Assembly: GCA_900312665.1 (NCBI GenBank)
Contig: ONZQ02000001.1
Coordinates: 3,910,337-3,974,336, forward strand
DNA length: 64,000 bases
Origin: Cephalotrichum gorgonifer
Taxonomy: Eukaryota > Ascomycota > Sordariomycetes > Microascales > Microascaceae
Direction of reading: 5' to 3'
Every line of letters starts with the position of its first letter. The stretch's first letter is position 1. The notes beneath the pieces are model-generated. The model was not told where the DNA came from and did not search any database. It was given only the letters and a program-made list of their open reading frames with translations. Position numbers and translations under genes: made by a program. Below are positions 1 through 10,829 of this stretch, in pieces.

Positions 1-382
1 TCCCAAGGCGGATTCGAGTCGTGGCACTTGGTGGCAGCCGAAGTGCCGAGGCAATTCTGACGCCAATCCCAATGGCGACCCCCGCGAGAATCGGACCTCG
101 AGAACACTTCACATGATGGTATACCGAGGGAAGGCTTGGCTCCAGCGGGCCATACTCGCGTTTGTGTAAACTGGGGGTATCATTCATTCAACATAGACTA
201 TAAACGTTGCCGGACTTGTCTCCGTTCACTTCTCCCCGGCCTGTAATCCCCACCCCCCACCACCCCACGGGGAAGAAGTCGCGCAGAGAGAGCGGGAATC
301 AGAAAATGCCTCGGCGCAAAAGGATGATGGGTGTTCCCTCAAGCAAACGGGGTGGGGGGACATATGCGTATGGACACGGCAC
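1..382. other. Window edge, no gene recognised
   Basis: This stretch lies beyond the stop codon of the minus-strand membrane-protein gene that ends at 383. It carries no long open frame with plausible codon use and no tRNA-like fold that I can see. It is most likely the 3' flank of that gene. Confidence 0.4.
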
Positions 383-2210
383 CTACTCGAATCCTCTAAC
401 AAACCCCGCATGCTCCTCCGGCGTCATCTCCGACCACGCCTCTGGCGTCAGATGGTATGACCGTCCTAAAAACGTAACGCCAGCCCATATATCGCTCTGC
501 AGCGAGAAATGGAGGAGCTCGACCGCGAGATAGTTCGCCGCCCACGCCCAATTGACTGTGCCGAAGAACGACGGCTCCCATAGCTGACTCATCGACAGGC
601 CCCTCCGTAGACCGTACGACCTCGCCAGTGTCCGGTACGCTGTGGCCTCCAAGGGGGAGAGGAGAATACACGTCGCGAGGCGGGAGAGGATCTTCGCGGC
701 GTGGACCAGCGGCTGCTTCGAGAGGGCGTTGCGGAGGTAGACCGCCTGCTGCCCGCCCTGAGACCGCCCGTCGGTGCCCGCGGTGGGCCGGAGCTCGGCA
801 GACCAGACGCCCTGGGCGCCCTGGGGCGCGGCGTCGGCGGACTCCGTCGCCTCGACGTCGAAGCTGATGAGCGTGCCACTTATGGCGCCGTTGTCTTCTT
901 CCTCGGAGCCATAGTCGTCGCCCCGCCCTGAGAATGCGCTGGGGCGCCTCGAGGCCCCGCTGGTATTATTCTGAGACGACTGCTGCCCGCCTTCTTCTGA
1001 TGAGTCGGCCCGCTGAGACCCGGGCGTCTCGGCCGTCCCGGATTCCTCCGCAGGTTCGCCGCCGGACCGTTGGAAGAGGGCGGCAGGGTCCGGGATCGTA
1101 TCCGCGGCGGCCGTTTGGGGCTCTATGATGAGCTTAATGTAGGGGAGTCGGAGGAAGATGGTGAGGCCCAGACTGGCTACTGCCCTCGAGTAAAGTTTTC
1201 TCCATAGGGCCACCAGTAGAATCGGGCCAACGTTGATCGCCGCGGCCCCGCACCAGGCCAGGATCGATGATACACTTAGATCCGCAGGCGGCGAGGGTGC
1301 GGAAATGGGTGAGGATGGCGTAAATGGGATGAAGAATGCAGGACCTGGAAGGCGAAACTCGGATATTATGCCCGATCTTTGAAGGAAGATGTATGCGGCT
1401 AGGTGGGTGTGGATATAGGCCCCCAAGCACTCTTCACTATGCGGTAACTCAGTGGGCGCACGAGGATCGGACGAGGGGCGGTGGACACTTACAGGATCCA
1501 AAGCGGCTCGGGAAGCGCGAGTCTACCGATAAAGTTATTCTTGAGCCAGTCCAGCGCCTTCCATGCTAATTGTGTGGGTAGGCCAGCCAGTAGGAGCCCT
1601 GTTAGGGGACGTGGGATCTCTTCCCGGCACGTTGTCGCCAGTTTCCAGAATGGCTTGTACGAGAAGGGTTTGTAGACCTGGCCAAGCGTTCAGGTGTTAG
1701 CGCAAAACATCCCGTGCCTCCACCAAGGACGTCCCCTACCATTACGCGCCGCCGAAGCCCCCAGAATCCCCACACCCCTACTTCCATGAGTGTGTCGTTC
1801 AGTCTCCCCATGCGCTCTCCGATAATCTGCTCGTACAGCATGTACCGACGTGCGGCCAGTATCTCGGCATCGTTTGAGCTCGGATCGGGCTCGGCGACCC
1901 CGATGACGTGCATGACTTCATTGTGGGAGCGGACAATCTCTCGATTCAATCGCTTCGTCTCGGGGTTGACGGGCCGGCCTTTCTCGTCGTACATTTGCGT
2001 CGGACCTCGCGTATCTTCCTCTCCTTCGCCCTGTACAACGTCATCATACGGGGATCGGCCCTTTAGAGAAATATATGCGTTAGCCAAGGGGTCGGTCGGG
2101 GAAATTGGCTCGAGGCCGGGGAGATAGCTGGCCAGCTGCAGTATCAGCGGCTCGCGCGCTGCGTGACGACACACCAAGGCGAGGGCCGTGAGAGGGCCCT
2201 GTCGTCCCAT
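383..2210 (-). CDS. Unknown multi-pass membrane protein (three exons, 569 aa)
   Basis: I do not recognise the family. The model joins exons 2210-1740, 1677-1493 and 1436-383. The introns are 1678-1739 (62 bp) and 1437-1492 (56 bp), with GTAGGG/CAG and GTAAGT/TAG borders, and the sum closes in frame. The first ~155 residues are soluble-looking and helical. After the first intron come hydrophobic stretches around residues 175-195 and 260-310 (containing LSVSSILAWCGAAAINVG and VASLGLTIFLRLPYI). A low-complexity acidic/Ser-rich linker of about 110 residues follows, and then a conserved-looking C-terminal part ending in EEHAGFVRGFE. The pattern suggests an organelle or ER membrane protein, but that is inference. 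It diverges from utp13 across a 344-bp shared promoter. Confidence 0.72.
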
Positions 2211-2554
2211 TGTGAGCAGACCTGTGGGGTGACTCTAGGGGAGCTTATAATCTAGCCACATCTCTATCCTAAGAGAGTAGCAGCTAATGTACTAATAGTA
2301 GTGTCTGTGGTAAATGCAACCTGGGATCGCGATGGCTGGCGGTTGATACAGGTCAAGTTAGATCGAGGTCGTCAGGTCGGCGGTTTCGGGAGAACCGGAC
2401 ACTGGGCCTTTCATGCCATACCATGCATGCGGAAACTTATCGATAAGAAATACTAGCGTCTTATCGATAAGCCCATGCCAAAAAATTTATACGTCCCTCC
2501 TCAATTGTGAACAAGGGCGATTTGGGTTGCGATCCCTCAAAGACGACGGACAAA
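2211..2554. other. Divergent promoter region shared by the membrane-protein gene and utp13
   Basis: This 344-bp space separates two start codons that point away from each other. Its clearest content is two exact copies of the 12-bp palindrome CTTATCGATAAG near the utp13 side. No coding frame is supported. Confidence 0.6.
2436..2471. promoter_or_regulatory. Paired CTTATCGATAAG palindromes
   Basis: Two identical self-complementary 12-mers occupy 2436-2447 and 2460-2471. Their start-to-start spacing is 24 bp, and they lie 84-119 bp upstream of the utp13 start codon. A 12-bp perfect palindrome repeated exactly within 36 bp is unlikely by chance and looks like a transcription-factor site. The half-site CTTATCG recurs before loc1, another ribosome-biogenesis gene. 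The binding factor is unknown to me. Confidence 0.6.
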
Positions 2555-5394
2555 ATGGCGACGAAGCAACCCCTAACAACCACGTTCGACGTGGGCAAGG
2601 TCATCGCGCCGATATTTACCGGCGGCTCGATCGCCATTGACAACAATGTCAGCATTCTGGCCACTACGCTTGGCGAGAATGTCGTCCTCACCGACCCCGC
2701 CACTGGTCGGAATATTACCAAGATAGAGGGGGTACGTTGCTTCGTGGGTAGCTCTGGATGGGCGGTTCGCTAATTTCATGGGTTTTCATAGGATGGCGAA
2801 CTTGTTTCTACAATGACGAGTATGGCGCCCCAGTCAAAGCCTGCGAAGTAACCGCAAAACTAACGGACCACCTAACAGTAACGCCTTCTGGCACTCACCT
2901 CATCGTATGCTCGCGATCGCTGTCTATGAAGATCTACTCCCTACGAAAATCCAGCGCGGAGAACAACTCGGTAGATGTGACCCTGGTTCGAACGCTCAAG
3001 CCCCACGCCACCCCCGTTGTCGTTCTCGCGGTCGACCGGACAAGCACGCTTCTAGCGACGGGCGGGACTGATGGGGCGATCAAAGTCTGGGACGTGTCTG
3101 GAGGGTTTGTCACGCATACCTTCCGTGGACCGAATGTCCTTGCTTCCGCCCTCCGGTTCTTCGAGGTCGCCGGTCGCGCCACGGATGAAGGGGGCAAGAA
3201 GGAGGGCAAACGATCAAAGAAGTCAACAGACGCAACGGATACCGACGAGACTGGTGGTGGCACCACGATCAATTTCAGGTTAGCAGCGGGCTTCCAGGAT
3301 GGAAATGTCCGCGTGTGGGACCTGCACCGGCGGAACTGCATCGCGAATCTCGACTCTCACGTATCGGACGTTCAAGCGATCGACTTTTCGCCAACCCAGC
3401 AGGCGCTCGTCTCAGTGAGCAGGGATAAGACGATAATATGGTGGGATACCCGGTCCTGGAAAGTGCGGAAGTTGGTTCCTTGCTTTGAGATGCTCGAGAC
3501 TGTTGGCTTTGTCGACGATGGGCATCTGACCTACACCGGTGGAGAGAAGGGCTGTCTCAGAGTCTGGGACACGGAGAGCGGGCGGGAAGTCACCGCTGAG
3601 CAGGACGCCAAGCATGAGAGCGAGGCCATCGTTGGGAGCATTTTCCGCCCCGAAATTCCCTTCATAATATGCACTCAGATGGACCACACCCTTGCGCTGT
3701 ACCACCCTCCTTCAAAGGCCAATCTGGCAGTGGCGGAGGCAGCTCAACATCCGTTCAGGAGAGTGTCCGGAACTCATGATGAGATTATCGACCTGGCCTA
3801 TGTCACACCCGACCGCACAATTATGGCACTGGCCACCAATGCGGAGGAGATTCGGCTCGTATCTACTCTAGAACCGAAGGAGTCATCGAAGCAGGAGTCC
3901 TGGCTTTCTGGAGACACCCCATGCTTTGGTCAGGATGTGGGGCTCCTCAAGGGCCACGACGATATCATCCTTACCCTGGATACCGACTGGTCTGGCTGCT
4001 GGATCGCCACCGGCGCAAAGGACAACAGCGCGCGGCTCTGGCGGATTGATCCGAGCACTGATACGTACGAGTGCTACGCCGTGTTCACCGGCCACGCCGA
4101 GTCTATTGGCGCTGTTGGACTCCCCAAGACTGTGCCTCAGGAATCGTCCCAAGCGTTCCAGGACCCTCTCAATCACCCTCCCCCTTTCCTCATCACTGGA
4201 TCTCAAGACCAGACGGTTAAGAGGTGGGACATTCCGCGCAAGCCGCAGGAGGAAGGGAAAAAAGGGGGACTCCGAGCGGCTTTCACGCGAAAGGCACACG
4301 AAAAGGATATCAATGCTGTTGACATTTACCACAACGGAAGCTTGTTTGCGTCGGCGTCACAGGATAAGATAGTCAAGATCTGGTCAGTTGAGGAAGGGGA
4401 GGTCCAGGGGATCCTGCGAGGACATCGGAGGGGTGTCTGGTCGGTGCGGTTCGCCCCCCCTAAGCTGCCAGCCCTTCAAGGCCAGGATGGCTCCATTTCC
4501 GGAATGGGAACAATCCTCACTGGAAGCGGTGACAAGACGGTGAAGCTATGGAACCTGAGCGACTATTCTTGCATCAGAACGTTCGAGGGCCACTCCAACA
4601 GCGTGCTCAAGGTCGCTTGGCTCAATGTGCCGAAACCGCAAGACCAGCCCGGACGACCCCTTCTTGTTGCCAGTGCAGGCGGCGATGGTCTCGTCAAGGT
4701 GTGGGATATCAATTCCGGAGAGGCGGAATGCACACTCGATAACCACGAGGATCGCGTGTGGGCACTAGCCGTGCATCCCGAGACGAACGCGATCGCATCA
4801 GGCAGCGGGGACTCGACGGTGACGTTCTGGGAGGATACGACGAAGGCTACCCAGGCTGCCGCGACGGAAGCTGCGCACCGGGTAATAGAGCAAGAGCAAG
4901 AACTGGAGAACCACATACATGTTGGATCGTACCGAGAGGCTATCACCCTGGCCCTCCAGCTGAACCACCCCGGCCGGCTGCTCAGCCTCTTCACCAAGGT
5001 TGTCACGATCGACAAGCCGGAGCCCGACAGCCTGTGCGGGCTGAAGGCAGTAGACCACGTCCTCGCCAACCTGTCGGACGAGCAGATATTCCTTCTCCTA
5101 CTTCGCTTGAGGGACTGGAATGCCAACGCGAGGACGGCACCGGTCGCGCAGCGCATCCTATCGACGCTGGTGCGGAGCTACCCCTCGTCGCGCATCTCGA
5201 ATCTCTCAGTCAAGGGGGCGCGGGGGCAGAAGAGTCTGAAGGAGGTGCTACATGCGCTGAAGGTGTATACGGACCGGCACTACAAGAGGATGGAGGAGCT
5301 GGTAGATGAGAGCTATCTGGTGGAGTATACCTTGCAGGAAATGGATAGCCTGGTGCCGTCGTTGGATGGCGAGGTGGTGATGCAGGACGTGTAG
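2555..5394 (+). CDS. utp13: Utp13, WD40 component of the U3 snoRNP / SSU processome
   Basis: Exons 2555-2731, 2792-2819 (only 28 nt) and 2879-5394 give 906 aa. Introns 2732-2791 and 2820-2878 are needed to keep the first WD repeat in frame (reading STMTITPSGTHLIVC across the joins). The protein is a string of about twelve WD40 repeats (for example IKVWDVSGG, VRVWDLHRR, VKIWSVEEG, VKLWNLSDY, VKVWDINSG). A helical Utp13 C-terminal domain follows from about residue 720 (HVGSYREAITLALQLNHPGR). That C-terminal domain after tandem beta-propellers is diagnostic for Utp13/TBL3, which sits in the UTP-B complex in the nucleolus during early 18S rRNA processing. An acidic/basic linker (GKKEGKRSKKST) interrupts the first propeller. 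The protein is somewhat longer than yeast Utp13, as expected for filamentous fungi. Confidence 0.93.
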
Positions 5395-5852
5395 GGGACG
5401 GGTGGGATTTGGCGTTGTATTTTTATAAGGGCGGCATTTAAAAAGGTCCATAGTCAAGAAACTTGATAAATTCTTATTTTTTAACATCTGTGGCACTGAT
5501 CAAGGTGGCCGTGGCCGGTCTTTCCCCATCCTTCGCGCATGATTTCGTTTCATACATGTAGTTTAAGAGAATGGTGTGAGTACATAGGTAGATGTGTCGT
5601 TAGGGGTGTGATTAGCAAACGGGGTGTGCAAGGCGAGTACTAGTAGGTAATGGGGGTGTGTAGCAAGTGGGTGTGTGGATAATACAAACTCATTTTTGTA
5701 TGTGCTCAGTGCAAGGACGACATCTCTGCCTCAGCTCCATCATAACCGTCAAAACCCTGCCCGCCCCCACGCCCGCCAAAATCTAGTCTGGACGACGTAG
5801 CTCAACCAGAATCCGATCACGCGCAAGAATTTAGGTCACCCACAGTCAAATC
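5395..5852. other. Intergenic spacer between utp13 and the Sad1-like gene
   Basis: This 458-bp tandem-gene spacer holds the utp13 3' end and the promoter of the next gene. A GT-rich stretch (about 5570-5700) containing repeated GGGTGTG words is the only notable feature. Confidence 0.5.
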
Positions 5853-7460
5853 ATGAAGCGATTCGCCTCCGAGGCCCTCGACGAGTCGTACGCCGTCGGC
5901 TCGCCGGCCTCAAAGCGCTCGCGACTGGGCGACTCGACAGAGCGCTCACTTTCCCCGGACGCAGACGGCCGGGACGCCGCCGATGCCGATACGCCCAAGG
6001 CCGACGAGGAGGATGACGACGCCGATAACAACATCCCCGGGACGATACGCCAGGCGGCGCCGACCGAGGGCTACGACGACCTCTACCTCGACACGATAGA
6101 CCGGACGGTTCTGGACTTCGACTTCGAGAAGCTGTGCTCCGTCACACTATCCAACATCAACGTCTACGCGTGCCTCGTGTGCGGGAAATATTACCAGGGG
6201 AGGGGGCCCAAGTCGCATGCGTACTTCCACGCGCTGGACGAGGACCACCACGTCTTCATCAACATGAGGACGCAGAAGGTGTTCGTCCTCCCCGAGGGCT
6301 ACGAGGTGCAGAACAAGACGCTGGACGACATAAAATACATCTCGGACCCGAGGTATACGAAGCGCGAGGTCATGGACCTCGACCGCGTGAAGAGGACGGC
6401 GTGGACGTACGGCGGCCACAAGGAGTACACTCCGGGCTTCGTGGGGATGAACAACATCAAGGAAAACGACTACCTCAACGTCGTCATCCAAGCCCTCTCA
6501 CACGTGCCGCCGCTACGGAACTACTTCCTTTTGGAGGACTTTTCGTCGCGGTCGGAGCTCGTGCAGAGGACGAGCACACTGTTCAGGAAGATCTGGAACC
6601 CGCGCGCCTTCAAGGCCCACGTGTCGCCGCACGAGCTCCTCCAGGAGATCGCGCTGCAGTCTAACAAGCGCTTCACCCTCACGACGCAGTCCGACCCGGT
6701 CGACTTCATCTCCTGGTTCCTGAACAACCTGCACCTCGGCCTCGGCGGCAGCAAGACGAGGCCCGGTAGCTCCGTGATCCAGCACATCTTCCAGGGGAAG
6801 CTCAGGGTCGAGTCCCAGGCCATAACGGCACGCGCCGACGTCGGGGACCGGCTGCGCTTCGAGGAGGCCGCCGAGGTAAAGGTGGACGTCGTGCGCTTCC
6901 TCCTTCTGACGCTTGATCTCCCCGCCGCGCCCCTGTTCCAGGACGAGCTGGAGAAGAACATCATACCGCAGGTGCCGCTGACCACCGTGCTGAACAAGTA
7001 CAACGGCGTCACGGCACAGGAGCACCGCGCGCAAAGGAAGCGGTACCGCCTGCTCCACCCGCTGCCGCCGTACCTCATCTTCCACGTCAAGCGCTTCAGC
7101 CAGAACAAGTTCGTGTCGGAGCGGAACCCCACCATTGTCACCTTCGAGCCGCGCAACCTCGACATGTCACCCTACGTAGAACCGGACCCGTCGGTGAGCC
7201 CGCCGGGCGAGCCGATATGGTATGACCTCGTGGCTAACGTGGTGCACGAGGCGGTGAGGATGAGGAATGATGTCACAGAGACGAGCGAGGAGAAGCGGAT
7301 GTGGAAGGTGCAGGTTAGGGACCGGGCGGCAGAGCAGTGGGTTGTTTGTCAGGATCTATTTGTGGAGAGGGTGCAGAGCGAGCTCCTGTTTGCTGGGGAG
7401 ACTTATTTGCAGATTTGGGAAAGGAGAAAGACCCCCGGCAAGGGGAAGGGGAAGGCGTAA
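5853..7460 (+). CDS. sad1: Sad1/USP39-type U4/U6.U5 tri-snRNP assembly factor (non-catalytic UBP fold)
   Basis: This is a single-exon gene of 535 aa. An acidic N-terminus (residues 1-60) is followed by a ZnF-UBP domain (about 85-190, with CLVCGKYYQGRGPKSHAY and DEDHHVF) and a UCH/UBP domain (about 205-520). At the position where active deubiquitinases carry the catalytic Cys box, this protein has GFVGMNNIKENDYLNVVIQA, the same substitution seen in USP39. It is therefore expected to be enzymatically dead. Further USP39 hallmarks are WNPRAFKAHVSPHELLQ, PPYLIFHVKRFSQNKF and the C-terminal YLQIWERR. In yeast, Sad1 keeps the tri-snRNP assembled for splicing. The start was chosen at the first ATG, which gives the typical charged leader. 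Identity is firm; the spliceosomal role is inferred from the family. Confidence 0.95.
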   Translation: MKRFASEALDESYAVGSPASKRSRLGDSTERSLSPDADGRDAADADTPKADEEDDDADNNIPGTIRQAAPTEGYDDLYLDTIDRTVLDFDFEKLCSVTLSNINVYACLVCGKYYQGRGPKSHAYFHALDEDHHVFINMRTQKVFVLPEGYEVQNKTLDDIKYISDPRYTKREVMDLDRVKRTAWTYGGHKEYTPGFVGMNNIKENDYLNVVIQALSHVPPLRNYFLLEDFSSRSELVQRTSTLFRKIWNPRAFKAHVSPHELLQEIALQSNKRFTLTTQSDPVDFISWFLNNLHLGLGGSKTRPGSSVIQHIFQGKLRVESQAITARADVGDRLRFEEAAEVKVDVVRFLLLTLDLPAAPLFQDELEKNIIPQVPLTTVLNKYNGVTAQEHRAQRKRYRLLHPLPPYLIFHVKRFSQNKFVSERNPTIVTFEPRNLDMSPYVEPDPSVSPPGEPIWYDLVANVVHEAVRMRNDVTETSEEKRMWKVQVRDRAAEQWVVCQDLFVERVQSELLFAGETYLQIWERRKTPGKGKGKA

Positions 7461-8031
7461 GACAGGGGGCGGAAGGGGGCGGAAGGGGATAGTGATGGAA
7501 CACCAATGGACATGAGATATCTCCAAGTTGGAGTCCAGCACCATGACTACTACTACTAGCCTGTGCCTTATTGTGATGGGAGTGCACTAGAACAGGATAT
7601 TCCCCCACCATTGGGTATCACGAAGGTATAGACACAGAGATAGGATGCGCTACGGCTTTTCAGTCCACCATGTCCACCAACATGTAAGACACAGAGATAG
7701 CGGTTACTACCAGCAGACATAACGAGATATGACCACCGAATGCTCTTCAATTCTCACACCTTGCCTCCCAGGCGTCCTTTATCCCTTTCCCATTCACTAG
7801 CGAGTCAAACCTCGGCAATGCATAACCTATTTCCCCACCCTCCCATCATCACCACGTCGCAATAACGCAAGAAAAAAAACATACAAAACAGAGGCTGCTC
7901 TTAGTGTACAGACGGTTGTTTGGAAAACAAAAGAAAACTTTCTCTCTTTCTCATTTGTCGTCTCTCTCTCGCTCGTTCTCTGAAGTCGTAGCGGAAACAC
8001 CGCGTCTTAGGCAAGGGCATGAGGACTCCGA
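7461..8031. other. Convergent 3' intergenic region
   Basis: The region lies between the 3' ends of the Sad1-like gene (+) and the eIF4E-like gene (-). It contains a pyrimidine run of TCTC/TTCT repeats at about 7938-7985. No coding frame is supported. Confidence 0.5.
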
Positions 8032-9243
8032 CTAGGAGGTCGTCGTCGACTGGCGTTGCGCCTCGTCAGAGTTGTTGGACCTGTTCTGGTGTCCTTGGTG
8101 GCGCTTCTCGCCGCTGCCGCCTTGGTGGTGGTCCCGCTTACTGTGTCGCGATTCCTCGACGGCGACGCGCTGCTGGATGGCCGAGTCGTGGCTCTTAAAC
8201 TCGACTCTAGTGCTGGGCGGCAGGTTGAGGATGCGCTTCATCGTCTCTCTGTACACACGGTCAGGTTAGCGCATCAGAGCCTATTGGTGGGATGGGACGG
8301 ACGGGTTGGCAGGGGACAAACCTAATCTTGATGACGCGGCCACCGTCGTTGCGAGTCCAAATGCTGATGACGTCCTCGCCATTCCGCACGTTGGCCACCG
8401 CGCCGCAGACCTCGTCGCCAGCATCGCCAAACTGCTCGCCGATCAGGGCGAGGATCAGGTCCTCCCAGTAGCGGTCCACGACCCCCTTCTTGAGCCGCAC
8501 CACCCACTTCCCGCCCTTCTTGTTCACATCGTCCTCCCATATCGGCCGGATGCCAAACTTGAAGAAGTGGTACTCGGACATTGTGGGTAGCTTCGACGGG
8601 TTCTTCAGGTGGGAATATACGTCGAAGAACTCCTCCACGGTGCCACAGTGGCACATGGGTCGCAGAGTCTTCTCGTAGTCGACGAAGCCCTGGGACTTGG
8701 AGATCGGCGGCCGCCACCAGAACACCCACTTGTTCACGAGCGGGTGAGAGACGGGCCCCGCCGCGGTTGTCTCCGACCTCTTCTCTGTCCCGGAAGACGC
8801 CGCGGCCAGCTTTCCGGAGTCCTTCGCGGGGTTCTTATCGGCGCTGGGTGTCTTCGCCCCGACCTGACCCATGGCCGCCTCGAAGGGGTTGCCGGGGGAC
8901 TTTGGTGTCTTGGATCCGACGGAGAAGGAGGCGAAGGCGCCGGATCCGAGCCCGAAGGCCGCGGCGCCGGGGGACGCGGTCATGCCTCCGCCGGGCGTGG
9001 TCGCGGAGCTCGTCCGAGCCGCCTGGGGGTCGTTACCGACTCGTTTCTGGAAGGACGTGTTGCGGCTTGAGCCATCGCCGGCCCCGCCATTGGGGGGGTT
9101 ATTCGTGGTGAGGGAGAGCTTGGTGTTGCTGCAAGACAGGGGAGGGGTAAGTTAGCAATTGCCGGGGGGGCAGTCTACAGGCTCGCTTCGGATGAAAAAA
9201 AAAACACATACCTGACAGTGCGACGGGTCCATAGGTTATCCAT
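8032..9243 (-). CDS. eIF4E-family cap-binding protein, 4EHP/eIF4E2-like
   Basis: Exons 9243-9212 (32 nt, MDNLWTRRTVS), 9128-8322 and 8248-8032 give 351 aa. The introns are 9129-9211 and 8249-8321. A Gly/Ser/Ala-rich N-terminal extension of about 130 residues precedes the eIF4E fold (HPLVNKWVFWWRPP, GTVEEFFDVYSHLKNPSKLP, GIRPIWEDDVNKKGGKWVVR, YWEDLILALIGEQF, CGAVANVRNGEDVISIW). The C-terminus is a His/Ser/Gln-rich tail. The tryptophans used for cap stacking and eIF4G/4E-BP contact are mostly present. The loop WEDDVNKKGGKW and the CGAVANVR region match the 4EHP class better than the canonical eIF4E I recall. The role is 5'-cap binding in translation control; whether it promotes or represses initiation cannot be read from the sequence. 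Confidence 0.88.
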
Positions 9244-10829
9244 GGGTTCGTCGGGTCCTGAATAGATGCTGAAGGGGTAAGGAGGGCTCGAGTAGCGCAC
9301 GAGAAGTCGTCACCAATCGCCGAGTGGGAATACGCTCGGCGGGGAAGTTTCTACAGAGACGGTATTTCGGTAAACACGATGGGTGGGTTCGTGTGCTCTT
9401 GGGTATATAGAAGGTGCGGTAGGACCCAACGAAGTGCGGCGCAGGCGGCGGTGGTGGTCGAGGCAGAGGTAGAGACAGGGAGGCGAGAACCGGTGGTAGT
9501 TTGAGGTTTCAATATTTCGATGGCGACGGCAGTTGTTTGTTTCGGAGAATGGGTGTGGCTAGAGATACTGATGTGTAGGGATGAATGGTAAGATAATACA
9601 GATTATTAAAGTGGGATGAAGTGGGATGATTGAGAAGATCCGGTTTTTGGGTTTGCGAGGGTGTGAAGGTTGTTGCTGTTTTACAAGGTGGTGGTGATGT
9701 GGAAGTCTGGGGTTTGGGGAAAGGCTTGAGCCAGGAGAAATCTTTCTTTCGATGATGGTATTAGCACTAGTACGGCCATCAAAGTTCATGTACCACATAC
9801 CACTGGTGGTGAAGAAATATCGGGCATTGAGCCCTCTCCAGCGGGATAAGGCATAAGTACTAGGTACCTTGAGGCTCGCTACTGGGCACGAAATGGCACT
9901 GTGACTAGCTACTCAACCCACCAATTTTGGAGTCGGTATTACTGGTGCACATCCACCACTCGAACCACCAAGCTAAAGCTAGCCCTCCCACCAGCGAGAA
10001 GCAAACAAGCAAGCAGAGGACACACTCAAGACAAGGGCAGCTCACAGCCCCGCGAGTGGGGCAAGGAGTATGAAGGGACCGGCCCTATGGAAGTACAAAA
10101 AAATGAGCTTAAAGGGGATATTAAAAAGGGTGGGCAGAAAAAGCAGAGAGTGTCATTCGAGGCGTCAAAAGAAGTAAGAAGGGGTGCTGCTAGAAAGCGG
10201 TGCTAGAACGATAGAACCATAGAAGGTGGGGAGTGTACATAAGGGAAGGGATATCACGATGTGCTTGAACTGGCGGCAAGTACTGTTACAAGTATATCCC
10301 ACTCTGTGATGGTGGAATATCTGGTTCAACCCTAGAGTGCCCTGGCCTGGCTTTGCTACCCTTGCAAGTCAAGGTATGGATGGGTTGGGCTCTGACACTA
10401 CATGTATGCATGCAGCTATTACTCCACATGTCCGATATATATCTAGTGTGTGAAGAGAAAGCATCATAAACATATATATCGGACATGGCTGTAGATACAA
10501 AGAAGGTAAGATAATTCATTGTGATATGAAAGTGGCCGAAGCTCCGAGCCATGCACACTACAATACTCGTACCAGAGCAAAAAAGACAATGCAACAGGTA
10601 CAAGTGCATGTATCCACCCTAAAATAGCCTGGACGGCTGCCTTGTCCAGGTAACCCCACCACACCTCTTATCGCCACCTCGGTGAGCTTATCGCTCGACG
10701 GGATCTTAGAAAAATTTCCCCAGCGCCAACCTCATCCAGTAGCCCGACGACCACCACCACCATCGACGACCCCCCCTTCCACACTCCAAGGCTCCGAAAG
10801 CGAAGGCTAAAGGGCCTATCCTCGACACA
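9244..10829. other. Divergent intergenic region between eIF4E-like and loc1
   Basis: This 1.6-kb region has no supported gene. The eIF4E-like side carries a G/A-rich leader. The loc1 side carries two CTTATCG motifs within 165 bp of its ATG. Open frames here are short and of poor composition. Confidence 0.5.
10667..10693 (+). promoter_or_regulatory. Two CTTATCG motifs upstream of loc1
   Basis: CTTATCG occurs at 10667-10673 and 10687-10693, both in the same orientation and 20 bp apart, about 140-160 bp before the loc1 ATG. The word is the half-site of the CTTATCGATAAG palindromes before utp13. This suggests a shared regulatory input to ribosome-biogenesis genes, which is inference from two promoters only. 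Confidence 0.4.

Noticed and set aside
383..1501. A stand-alone 372-residue minus-strand frame beginning upstream of 1436
   Set aside because: It starts at a TTG, and its first ~20 codons are intron. Joining to the upstream exons through GTAAGT/TAG gives a longer protein that closes in frame.
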